A DNA stretch of 64,000 nt from Rhynchopus euleeides (Eukaryota; Euglenozoa; Diplonemea; Diplonemida; Diplonemidae), in the NCBI GenBank assembly GCA_963210315.1, contig OY723275.1:248001-312000 (forward strand), read 5' to 3'. Positions within the stretch are counted from its first letter, which is position 1; every line of letters starts with the position of its first letter. Of this stretch, positions 32,665 to 42,900 are shown piece after piece. The position numbers were made by a program, and so were the translations under genes. The notes under the pieces were generated by a model. The model saw only the letters and a program-made list of their open reading frames with translations, did no database searches and was not told the DNA's origin.

Positions 32665-33363
32665 ATGTCATCGCCAGCGTTCGATCAGGTACCGGCTGGA
32701 CTATGGGTTGCACCCACCAAAAGCGAGGCTGAAGAGGCAGCCGGGGTGTTCGCCGACGCAGTGGCACTGCAAGAGGCCAAAAAAGAGACGGAACGGGTGG
32801 TCTGGGGATACGTTCTGCTCTGCGCCGCGCCATTCGGCGCGGCGAGACAAATTCCAGTGCGCATGGAAGATAACACCGAACGCCCCATGTACGCGATGAC
32901 AGCAGGGCAGGCGATACAGGCGCCTGCGGGTAAGTCCGTCTCCCTCCCCGAGGACGCCTTGGAGAAGGACCCCCCCACCACGGTGCTCACCTTCGCCGTG
33001 GCGTTTAAGCACACGACGACTGAGACGTGGACATGCATCACCGACACCCCATACGAATTTTTGAGCACTCATCGATCTTGTCGTTGGAAGGTTTCAAAGG
33101 CCCGCTCGGGTTCCTTTTGGGCTGCGCTGCGCACAACAATTTTGAACGATTTTGAACGATTTTTGGCCGTGCTCGTAGCATTCCCCGTTGAGGGGGTCGC
33201 TATTTCGTGTTCTCCTGGCCGCACGGAGGCATTGCCTTACGTCGCCTCTTCCTCTTTTCCTTTGGTGGTGTGTTGGTCTGGCACAGAGGGCGGGACCGTG
33301 CTGATATGCACAGTGACGACTCTCCCTTTTGTTTTGTGCCCGCCTCCACCGAGATTCGGCTGA
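32665..33363 (+). CDS. hypothetical protein or transposon remnant (232 aa)
   Basis: Plus-strand frame with ATG at 32665, preceded by a pyrimidine tract. Residues 1-135 look protein-like and use the GC-rich codons of neighbours (SEAEEAAGVFADAVALQEAK, RPMYAMTAGQAIQAPAGK). After about 33070 the composition changes to AT-rich, with two TTGAACGATTTT motifs (near 33140-33160) and low-complexity residues, so the true coding part may end or splice earlier. No family recognised. Size, isolation and surroundings would also suit a decayed mobile-element gene like those at 4220 and 62526. Confidence 0.35.
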   Translation: MSSPAFDQVPAGLWVAPTKSEAEEAAGVFADAVALQEAKKETERVVWGYVLLCAAPFGAARQIPVRMEDNTERPMYAMTAGQAIQAPAGKSVSLPEDALEKDPPTTVLTFAVAFKHTTTETWTCITDTPYEFLSTHRSCRWKVSKARSGSFWAALRTTILNDFERFLAVLVAFPVEGVAISCSPGRTEALPYVASSSFPLVVCWSGTEGGTVLICTVTTLPFVLCPPPPRFG

Positions 33364-34624
33364 TGCCTCTCAGACTGGGGGCGGGCGGTCGCCGACCCTT
33401 TTCTGTACGAGGTTTTCCACAGGCTGCACACCTGCCCCGCGGCTGTGTGGCAGTCTTCGCGGAGTGCAATGCGAAGGTCTGGCCTGACGTGGTGTGACTA
33501 TTTAGACTCCAGGTGTCTCCACCCTTCCTGGTCTGGGGAGCCTCGGTACCCAAGCAGTTTTCGGTCATGCCCTGGACCACGGCCGTGCTAGACTCCTGGT
33601 GCAGGCACCCGTCATGGTCCGGGGACGGCCCCCCCAGGCAGTTTAACGTCTTACCCAGGACCTTGGTGACGAGAGTGGGGGCATTTTTGTTAAACTATAG
33701 ATGAAGATATTGAGGCTAGCAGAAAAAAAGATAAGGCGCTGCAACTTGTTTGTGCGCCAAACCCGGGAAAAACTAAAGAGATAATGCCGCGTAGGGGGGG
33801 TGGGGTGGGGCGGGTGTGGTTGGCATACCACCTGATGATTGCGAGAGAGCCGCCTGACCCAGCTTGGTTGGGCTGAGGGAAAAAGCGGGGTAGGGGGGTC
33901 GTTTGCCCGTGAAATAAAGCGGCCGAGATATGCGGTGATGGGACTCCTGACGTGGCCAACCCATTTCTCTGTGGAAGTGTGGAATCTTCCCTCTCGCTGA
34001 AGAAATTTTGACAAAAAAGGGCCTTGAGTGGCGAGATCCGGGTTCGATGGCATTCGCCCTGATTCATTTTTTTTGAACTTTTGCAACCACGTCCGCTACG
34101 GTGAGAGGGGGGAAGGAGGTGAGGTTCGCTCAGAGATACATAACGGGTGAGAGGTGTGCCTCACAAAACCGGTCGCAAAGTGACACAGCTTTGACACACA
34201 CACACACAGTGGCACAGACACAGAGCGATACACGCCTCCTGGTATACTGGATTCTTGATGAAAATACTGAAGAAAAGTGACACCCCAATCCCCACGGGCT
34301 GTCCGCTTTGTCGAGGAGACGAGGCATACACTCTACCAAACCACACCGGTGCACCTTGCCACAGGCATATCATGATGCGCATGGTGGGATCCCGACACCC
34401 CCCTCCCCACCCCCCTCCACAACCCGTGATGCGATAGCCCCCGCACAGAACAGCCCCACCCCACCCCCCACCCCGCTATATCTCTCCTCTTGCAGCCCTT
34501 TTTTTTGCTTTCATATATCCGTCAGTCCCCCCCCCTGCCCCACACCCCACCCACCCAGCCAACAACCAAAACCTACCCCGAGGCTGCCCGGCGCAGGCCA
34601 CCACCACCTCCTGCAGCCTTAGCG
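33364..34624. other. intergenic with one TIR-element arm
   Basis: Holds a ~60-bp arm (33721-33780) related to the inverted-repeat unit at 60885-61105, a partly palindromic CCTGGTC/GGGGAGCC stretch near 33515-33660, and simple repeats. No gene recognised. Confidence 0.5.
33721..33780 (+). repeat. single arm of an AAAAGATAAGGC element
   Basis: AGAAAAAAAGATAAGGC followed by TTGTTTGTGCGCCAAACCCG matches the left arm of the paired element at 60885-61105. No matching right arm is found nearby, so it is a solo or truncated copy. Confidence 0.65.
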
Positions 34625-37198
34625 TCACGCCTCCCACAGCACATGCTTCTCCCCGAGGAAGCCACGCGCCTTCTCAAGGATGGCACGCTCCTCAATGCGC
34701 AGCTGCAGCCCCAGGAGCTCGTTCCGCTCGGCAGTTCCGTCGGACACCACTGCGAGGTCGGAGGTGAACTCCCCGTTGTTGGAGAGCGCCGCGGCGCGCG
34801 CCGCGTCGTCGCTGGGAGATGCGCTGCCGTAGGCAGCATCCAGAGCAGCGACCTGCTCCAGAATTGCGGCAGCCGCCTTGCTGAAGTCTCCGTGCTGGCG
34901 GAGGAGGGTCTCGATGCCGGCCAGGCTGTTCCCCGAGGCACGGTTCTCCACGACAACCTTGCGGTCCACCGCCAGCAGGGCGAAGTGGTACAGCAGGGCG
35001 CGCGGCACAGGGATGCCCTGGCGCAGCTTGAAGGTCACCGTGAAGGAGAGCCCAGCGGCACCCTCCTGCAGCAGAGCCAGGTCGGGCATCGCGACCACCA
35101 CATCGGGGCACGCCTCGTCCTGCACCTCGGAGATGAGGTTCGCGCACTGCAGCGCCATGCCGAGGTGGATGTCCTCCTCCGTCTCCGCCGCACCCATCGC
35201 ACGGCAGGGCACCTTCACCACAAGGTCCTTCGCGGTGTGGGGGTTGACAAGGGCAACCTCGCCCCGCATTGCGAGGAGCTCGGCGTTGCCTGCGCCGGGG
35301 CGGTGGTTGACATGCAGGGTGTCGCCCGCTGCTGCGAACCACACAGACTCCTCCATGTAGGTGGGGGTGCGTGTGTCAACCGGGGCGTGGGGGAGCATGC
35401 AGCCAGCAGGCACGATGACAGGCACAACCCTTGCGGGCTTTGTGAAGGTCATCTGCTTGGGGATGTCGTGGTCGACACCAGCCTTCTCCGCCATGGCCCT
35501 GATGTAGGAGAAGACGAGGCGGTAGGCGTCGCCCGGCGCGGAGGGGTCAACCAGCTCCACCGTCCTGTCGATCAGAGGGAAGTGCAGCGTCACGCCGTCG
35601 ACAACCTCGAGCTTCTCGATGGCGGGGCGGTCCTCCCCGTTGACGGAGTAGACAAGCTTCCCAGCCTCCGTCAGGCGGAACATGATGCGGTCGCCATCGG
35701 CATCCTCCCACGCGACAGGCTTTGTCTCCCCCTTGGAGACGTCGATACGCACCTCCTCCTCAGGGATGGCAACCTGCGACGTGCATTTGTTGACAAGCGC
35801 GTCCGCCCAGGCCCACACGTCCTCCGCGATGGCCTTGCCGGATGCCGAGGTGACCGCGGCGAGGTCGTTCTTCCTCTGCTCCCTCTTCTCCTTCAGGATC
35901 CGCAGCGCGTCGCACCCCTTGAGGTACTTCTCGATGTCGTCATCGCTCCACAGCATCGGCAGGTTCTGCCCCACCTTGGGGACGAACTTCTCGACACCCG
36001 CCTGCATCAGCGCGGCCTGCCCAACGCGGAGCTGCGTGTCGGTCAGCACACCCGCCGCACCGTTGTTTGTGAGCTCGGGGAGGGTGAGGGCTGTGTCGCG
36101 CGTGAGGCACTTCTGAAGGGGCACGCCAGCAAGCGTCTCCCCGCGGATCGTCGGCGGCTCGCGGAGGATCTTGTGGCACGGGGCGCCCTTCCGGATGGTG
36201 GTGGTGTGTGAGAGACGGGAGAGTGTCGCGATCAGGATGTCCATCTCCCTCCCGCGCACAACCTCGTGGTTGTGCTTCTTGAAGATGACGTCCTTCTTCC
36301 GCACCAGCATCACCTCCAGCTGCTGGTCAACGTCCTCCTCGCTGCTCTTGTTCCCGAGGGCGGACCTCGCGCACAGCCGCAGCGTCAGCGGGTAGGGGTT
36401 GTCCTTCGTCAGGAAGTGCTTCGTCATGTTCCCCTCGCCCATCACCGAGGGGACACGCTGCCCCATCTGCTGCGCCTGCCCTGCCGCCTCCCTGATGTAG
36501 TCGTTGAGTGCGGGGGCCAGGATCTCCGGGATCTCCACGTCGATCTCCAGGTAGTCCGCAGGGTTCCACAGGGGCCCTGCCACGCCATACTTCATCTCGA
36601 GCAGCGATGTGTCCACCACGCCGTAGTTCACCGTGAGGGCACTCCCGGGGAAGATCGTCTTGAGGGCGACGAGCTCCAGCTTGTCACCCGCGGTACGCCA
36701 AGCGGCGTTCGGCTCGTGGGAGTGGTCGGGGCGTGCGGTGCCCACAGGGAGTGCGATGAAGTCAGGCGCGTTGGGGTCGCGCTGGAGGATCTCCGTCTCG
36801 CCGGGTGCCCTGATGGAGGTGGGGTTGAGGACGACGCAGCGGGAGTGGACAGAGGCAACGGCAGACATGAACTGCGCCTCGCCCTCGCATGCAGACTTGA
36901 CAGCGGGGTTGGCGAATGCGTCGCGCGCCGCCTTGACATCCGCCCGCATCGACTCGCAGAGGTGGGTGCCGTCGTACTCCTCGATCTCCGCATCCGTCAG
37001 GTCGAAGCACAGCTTGGCGCTGCCCTCCGGGCGGGCCGTGGCATCACCCCCAGCCTTGAGGAAGGCCACCGCAACCTTTGCGTAGTCCGGCACACCCTCA
37101 ATCGCAACCGCGGACGGCACGGTGCAGTCACTCAGGGGGGTGCTCTGCAGCACGCTGCCCTTGGCAGCATGCGTCTTCTTGTCGTGTGTCAGAGGCAT
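34625..37198 (-). CDS. protein with two SET/Rubisco-LSMT-like units, second degenerate
   Basis: 857-aa predicted protein-lysine (or similar) methyltransferase of the SETD3/SETD6/Rubisco LSMT class. Unit 1: a short SET-N-like start (KGSVLQSTPLSDCTVPSA), an LTDAEIEEYDGTHLCES helix matching the ELxxLxGTxL segment, FMSAVASVHSRC, the DHSHEPN motif (about residue 157) and the catalytic-Tyr motif ALTVNYG (about 190), then an LSMT-type C-lobe. Unit 2: IRGETLAGVPLQKCLTRDTA (SET-N), LPMLWSDDDIEKYLKGCDAL (about 415), VWAWADALVNKCTSQ, then the equivalent of the catalytic segment reading TLHVNHRPGAGNAELL, where Tyr is replaced by His and no NHS motif is seen. Unit 2 therefore looks like a pseudo-SET. The start at 37198 (GGAGG before ATG) is preferred over the open but Pro-rich, low-complexity upstream reading. 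Confidence 0.8.
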   Translation of the reverse strand: MPLTHDKKTHAAKGSVLQSTPLSDCTVPSAVAIEGVPDYAKVAVAFLKAGGDATARPEGSAKLCFDLTDAEIEEYDGTHLCESMRADVKAARDAFANPAVKSACEGEAQFMSAVASVHSRCVVLNPTSIRAPGETEILQRDPNAPDFIALPVGTARPDHSHEPNAAWRTAGDKLELVALKTIFPGSALTVNYGVVDTSLLEMKYGVAGPLWNPADYLEIDVEIPEILAPALNDYIREAAGQAQQMGQRVPSVMGEGNMTKHFLTKDNPYPLTLRLCARSALGNKSSEEDVDQQLEVMLVRKKDVIFKKHNHEVVRGREMDILIATLSRLSHTTTIRKGAPCHKILREPPTIRGETLAGVPLQKCLTRDTALTLPELTNNGAAGVLTDTQLRVGQAALMQAGVEKFVPKVGQNLPMLWSDDDIEKYLKGCDALRILKEKREQRKNDLAAVTSASGKAIAEDVWAWADALVNKCTSQVAIPEEEVRIDVSKGETKPVAWEDADGDRIMFRLTEAGKLVYSVNGEDRPAIEKLEVVDGVTLHFPLIDRTVELVDPSAPGDAYRLVFSYIRAMAEKAGVDHDIPKQMTFTKPARVVPVIVPAGCMLPHAPVDTRTPTYMEESVWFAAAGDTLHVNHRPGAGNAELLAMRGEVALVNPHTAKDLVVKVPCRAMGAAETEEDIHLGMALQCANLISEVQDEACPDVVVAMPDLALLQEGAAGLSFTVTFKLRQGIPVPRALLYHFALLAVDRKVVVENRASGNSLAGIETLLRQHGDFSKAAAAILEQVAALDAAYGSASPSDDAARAAALSNNGEFTSDLAVVSDGTAERNELLGLQLRIEERAILEKARGFLGEKHVLWEA

Positions 37199-39955
37199 CC
37201 TCCGAGTGGGGAAGGGGAGGGCTGCTGGAGGGGCGTGGTGAGGGGGTGGCGGTGTGGTGTGCGGAACGGTGCAGTGTGGGGGTGGTGGTGAGGGGGCAAG
37301 CCAGTTTACGGGGGTGGCGGGGGGAGGGGCAGCGGCCAACGATTCCATTCCGGTGGAGGGGGGAGGGGCAGCGGCGGGCCAGCCTTGATATCTTTCTGAG
37401 ATAGCCGGTATCTTTCCACGCACACACACACACACTGCCTCTGTGCGCAGCCCTCTCTTACCCCGCACGTTGGACTGATTCCTTTTTTGGCGTGCCCTTT
37501 CCTTTTTTTGTTCCGGAAAATCCGAATCACCAGCCACACACACACTCCCCTCCAAACCCCCACCCCCCAGGCGGGCCTATTGGCAATCCCTGCCGACTTG
37601 GCCCACCCTTCTCACTCCGAAGAGCCCTCTCTTCCAATCCAACAAGGGCGTTATTCTGTTTACCCCCTGCCAGGTGACCGGCGGCTGAGACACGGGATGC
37701 AAACACCTTGCATCACCACCACCACCACCACCGCTTCCCATACTGAGATTTGCCAGAGGACAGAGGAGGAGGATAGTGTTGCTGCTTCAATGAGTCATGC
37801 TCAACCCCCAGGATAAGCGTCTCTGGGAGGGCATTTTTGGGTGCGGGTGTGAGTATGTGTGCGCGCGCGCGGACACTTTTGTTGAAAATGCATTTCAGGC
37901 ATCCTTGTTGAGCAGAGCAGGCCAGAGGTTTGCCTTCAAAAAAATGCCGGGAAAAAGTCTAAGGGGGCCACCGCACGCCCCCCGCACCTCCTCCTCCCCG
38001 GATCAGTCCGGGGCATTAGCGACCGAGAGGAGGAAGGGGTGGTGTGGGACTGAAGGGAGACCCCTGAAGGTTGGGCACATCGGCGTGATACAGTTGGCGA
38101 GCGTCACACCCAAAGGCCACCGTGCCCCGGCTAAAACAGAGGGCATATATTTCATTCAGGCAGAGCTCGCGATGGGCCCCACAACGCATTGTTCGTCATT
38201 TCGTTGCAAAACGCCGGCGTGTGACAGGCTGTGTATAGATCGCGGTGGCATTTGTCCATTCGTCCGGCAAAACCAGGAGACCGATCATGCAGGTTTCCTC
38301 GTGATGACAATGATGACCCCGTGTGTGAATGGCCGCCCTCGACGTGCACTAAGGTTGCCAGAAGGCCTTTAATATTTTGCACAAAAACCAACGAAGGATT
38401 TCTCCAAAGAATTCCCCTCTTTTCACCCTGCTGTGCGGATGATAATACACATGATTTTCTACTCGGTGCAGGATATGCTTCCCCGGGCCGACTGCGAAAT
38501 GTAAGGAAAGATCCGTGTTTTCTATCTCGAGCACATATGTGTGACTTGTGTCTTAGGTGGGGGCTTCTGGGGGAGGGGGGCAGGCCCGCGCGATTCTTCA
38601 TTCCGCGGCGGAGGTACCTACCACCCCCCCCCCCAGCTCTGCCCCGGTTGTTCGTGAGTTGAAAATCAAAAAAAAACTAACTTTTCTTTTTCTGCAGTTC
38701 GTTCCACCAAGGTTTAATGCCTTTCGTTCCAAACGGCCCCCCCCGCCCCCACGCAAGGCAAGGCGCTTTCAGGCCAAGGCTTCTTTCAGAAGAAATATTT
38801 GAGCCCCTCCACTCCCGGTGCCAAACTGTGTCACTCTGCCACCTACTTTGCGAGATGACTCTCTTTTCTGCACTTCTGAGCACAAGCATCCGATGGTTAC
38901 AAACTGTTGCTGGTAATATACAGGGCTGCACGGCGTGGCGACTCCCCATGGGGGAGGTCACACTCCATCTGTGTAGGTCAGGGGTCGCCTTGTAAAAGAA
39001 ATACTGAGTTGGCCAAGCCAGACACACACACCCCGCCCCTCCCCTCCCCTTCCCCCCACCCCCCCACACAGGCAGTCGATGACGCTGCCGATGCAACGCT
39101 GCACCAAGAATAACAAATCGACCTGCGATTGACCAACCCGTCTGCAAACCCGATTTGCATATTGGATTATTCTGAGGCAAACCGCACCCACCCTCTCCCC
39201 CGACAAGGCGTGCTCCTCAAGCCTCTCAACAGACACACACAGCCGTGGGTGTTGTGAGTGTTGCACGCTATGAGGGTGTGTGCTGTGTGATGTGCGGGGG
39301 TGAGTTCTCCCCCAGATGGATCGACCGGCGAGCAAGTGGGTTCGGCGGGTCTTGCACCCTCACCCCCCGAACTCCCCTAACTCGGACGGGTGATGTGGCT
39401 GGTTTGACGTGCAGCACAACATCCCTCCGTGCCAGCGGGAAACCCCATGCGGCAAGGAAAGAGCGGCAGCACAGATCTCACCGTGCCTATCATGGGCGCA
39501 TGCCGTCTGCAACGCCGACCCCGACCCGCTTTGCTGCTGCAGGAGGGAAGGCTGGCAGGGGGCATTGCCACAGTGTGGCCTGACGGGCAAGGGCAGGCCG
39601 GACAGGCCTGGGCCATTGCACCGAGAGCAGCCTCACCGGTGCCATCCGCGGTCGGGTGCTTGGAGGCAACACAATTGCCACCTTGGGTTGGTGTCATGTA
39701 CTTCGACAGGGCGCAGCACAGCACATCACCCCTTGAACCCAGCTGCGCGGTTCCCTTTCATATTGCGCTGTGAAGGGTGTGGGTGATGAGTGAACCTTGC
39801 GTGATGCGTGTGCTGTGACGATGTGAACAGGGTGGTATTGCGGTGTTGCGCCGAATACACACGTTAATCGCACCACACGCCTCCCACCCGCACCCCTTTT
39901 CGCTGCGACAAAAACAGGCTTGATCCTGGGCAGACAACCGACCCCTGCTGCATAC
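37199..39955. other. intergenic; may contain the unresolved 3' end of KATNIP
   Basis: No supported gene. Near the right side (39770-39955) two acceptor-like sites could join short terminal exons to the KATNIP exon ending at 39956: one at about 39905 giving ~12 codons to TAA, and one ending in CTTCACAG near 39772 giving ~13 codons to TGA. The rest is simple sequence with CA, CAC and poly-C runs. Confidence 0.45.
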
Positions 39956-42900
39956 CATCTGCCACTCGGGCGGCCGCCTGCAGGAGGTGCGCGGCATGTT
40001 CTCGAGATCCAGGCTGTCAATCTGCAGGGCGGAAGTAAGTTGCACGGTGGACTCCCGCCCGGTCAGACACCCACTTTGCAGTTTGGAAAATTAGCGGGTG
40101 TCCTGGCACCCGCTAGTGGGTGTCTCGGCACCCACTAGTGGGTGTCTAAGCGGGTGTCAGACACCCACTAGTGGGTGTCTGACACCCGCTAGTGGGTGTC
40201 AGACACCCGCTACGCTACTATACTATATTCTCGAGGTGAAAATCTGGCTGGATCAGGGGCATATCCTGGGATCCTGGCCGGGGTATCCCGGTATTAGAGA
40301 GAAGAGGGGGAGGGATGATGAGGAGGCCCCAGACCCCAGCCCCTGCCACTTGTCATTTGCGTGTTGCCTTTGTGTGTGCGCCTGTGCCTCCCTGCCCTGT
40401 ATTTAGTTACCCTCACGGGTATCACAATACAGGGCAGTCCCCCCCCTCCCCCCCCAAAAATCGTTCGCATCATCTTGGCGCCCATTCCTTCCACTTTCTG
40501 TGGATGTGTTTGGTATTTCCGAACGGAATTTTCCAGCGTCAAGACTGATACCTCGCCGTTTTCGAGTCAGTCACTTCCACCGCCGCTGCGATTTGCGTAC
40601 CGGTAGTTGTGCAGAAATGCTAACATTTAATTTGCTCTGTGGAACCTGGACTGCACCTTCTGGGATGTGAGTCTGTAGATAGTTGGACAGTTGCGGTACC
40701 CATCTGTTAGAAAGCTGAAAGGAACCTTGTCGGGCGATCAAGGACGACTGAGGGTTCAGTTTGAGTTTAATGTGGTCCAAGGGTACAACAGACATCACTG
40801 CTTTGCAGATCCCTCTTGCTTGTCCCTCTGGTAACTTCCAACGGCTCAAACTCCTCGACTTCCTTGGGTGGGCATTTGCCATACCTGACGTAAAACAGTG
40901 ATGCTTCGTGCTAGTGGTGAACCTGACGTTAGTAAAGGAAGGGTGCTGCGGCTGTCCACGAGGGGCTCTGATGCCTCCTCACGGTGCCTGGTTGGTCGGT
41001 TCAGGATGAAACAGAGCAAATTTAGTGTTAGGGGGATGCCTCTGGTCAAGGCCTTTTCACAAAAATTGACCCACGGCGCCGAGTTGGGCCGTTGGTTCCT
41101 GGTTGTAGCTCGGTCTACGCCAGGTTCCACACCCCGTCATCGCAAAACGTACGCATACACAGAGGCAAACACAACAGCCTCTGTGGTACGGGAGCATGGC
41201 GGGAGGAAATTTTGCCTTTTGGTCAAATAGGCACCCTTTTGGAAACAATTGACCCGCAGGGTGGCTGAGTCTTATCAGACAGGCCGACCTATATGTTGAT
41301 CAGTGGAACCACACAACCTGTTCAACCTGCCCCCGGGGTGGAAGTCCACCCCTGCCGTAGCGTAAGATAAGCCTACGTCGACCCTCGTCGTCCTCTTCGT
41401 CGTCCTAGGACTGTGGAGTTCAGCAATCAAGGATGCGGAACTGCTGTGAGCTGCACACTCTCTTGACACACCTGCACGTATCTGCGTTACACTCGTGGTA
41501 ACCCCGAACCCTGTATTTATACAGGAGACTTCCATCTGGGACAGTTTCTGTTTCAGATGAGCTTTGGCAGTGGTAGCCATCTTTGCTATGGAGCCATCGT
41601 CATTGCTATCGTCGTCACTCGGACCCATGAGCAGTGGATACAATTGGTGTGGAAGGAGAGGGTGCAGTTCTGGATCAGCAGGTCTGAATCTGAAATTGAC
41701 TGAACCCCACAGGTCTGAGATGACTCCAGTCGAAATCAGCAGGTCCCAGGTTGACCTGACATGACTTCCACCCAGAATTACAGGGAATCCCCAGTAATTT
41801 GGTGGTGAAAAGAGGGTGCCAGACACCCGCTTTGGTGGTAAAAAGAGGGTGCTAGACACCCACTAGTGGGTGCCAGACACCCACTAATTCCGCCAAACTA
41901 TTCACCCTCTTTCAGACACCCACTTTGGCCTGTGGGAGTCCACCGTGTGCGATGCATGACCCCCCCCCCCCCCCTGAACCAAAGCCCCAGGGCAGCTTGG
42001 GAAGACCGTGTGCGCATGCCTGCCCCTTTCCCCCCTATAGTTTGCTCACCCACCCACCACCACCCAGCAACATCACATACCCTGCCAGAGTCGTAGAACA
42101 CAACGCCACCCTGGGGTTCCTGCTGCTGCGCTGCAGGCACTGCCTTCGTCAAATCGAGGTCCTGGGGCGGTGTTGTCGTGAAGATCATATGCTGCGGGAA
42201 GTTCGGCGACGCGGGGTTGGCGGGGGCTGGGCGAAGGCACCCGGAGTACACGAGAGTGTCGTCTGCATACACCGACACCTGCCCCACGCCGCGGGCAGGC
42301 GTCTTGCTGTAGTTGTACAGAGTAATGCGCGACAGAGCCACAGGGTCCTCAAACACGACGTACAGCAGATTCACCGCTCCAGGCGAGAAGGGGCAGAGCC
42401 AGATGTTGTGATCCTCGGCAGATAGGTTATCCCCACTCACCAGGTTCTGCAGTGTCCGGCAGTCGGATGCATTCTGCGGGAGGATCGTGACATCCCTCGG
42501 CACGGCCTGCAAGCTCTCCGGGGAGATCGGGATCCTCTCGTTGTACACATCGTACATCTCCAGCCCGTTCAGCCCGATGTAATGGTTGTCCCCCAGGGTC
42601 GACGTCAGCTCCAACCGGAACACATGCCCCACTGGGAGCATCACCGGCTCAAACCCCAGCTGATCCAGCAGTGCGGTGGGGAAGGGCTTTGACGCAACCC
42701 TTGCGCGATGGAGGGCATCTGCAACCTCTTTGTTGAGTGTGCTGTACGTGACTGTCTGCGAGATCTTGTCCGTCGGGTTAACCGAGAGAGGCACCGTCTG
42801 CGAATACTCAATGTCCTCATTCCCCGGAGCCTTCCTGACGTAGACACCCCCTGAGGGGGTCACCGGCTTGCCCCCCACCTGGATCTCGACCCGCTTCACC

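Noticed and set aside
40060..40215. Closely spaced palindromic CACCCACTAGTGGGTG repeats, considered as a CRISPR-like array
   Set aside because: Spacing is irregular, there are no unique spacers of constant length, and a matching inverted set occurs at the other end of the element. They are transposon subterminal repeats.
41898..42080. C-terminal continuation of KATNIP past 42081 (VCDVAGWWWVGE...)
   Set aside because: This is read-through of the intron after a GTATGT donor. It runs into low-complexity and transposon sequence.
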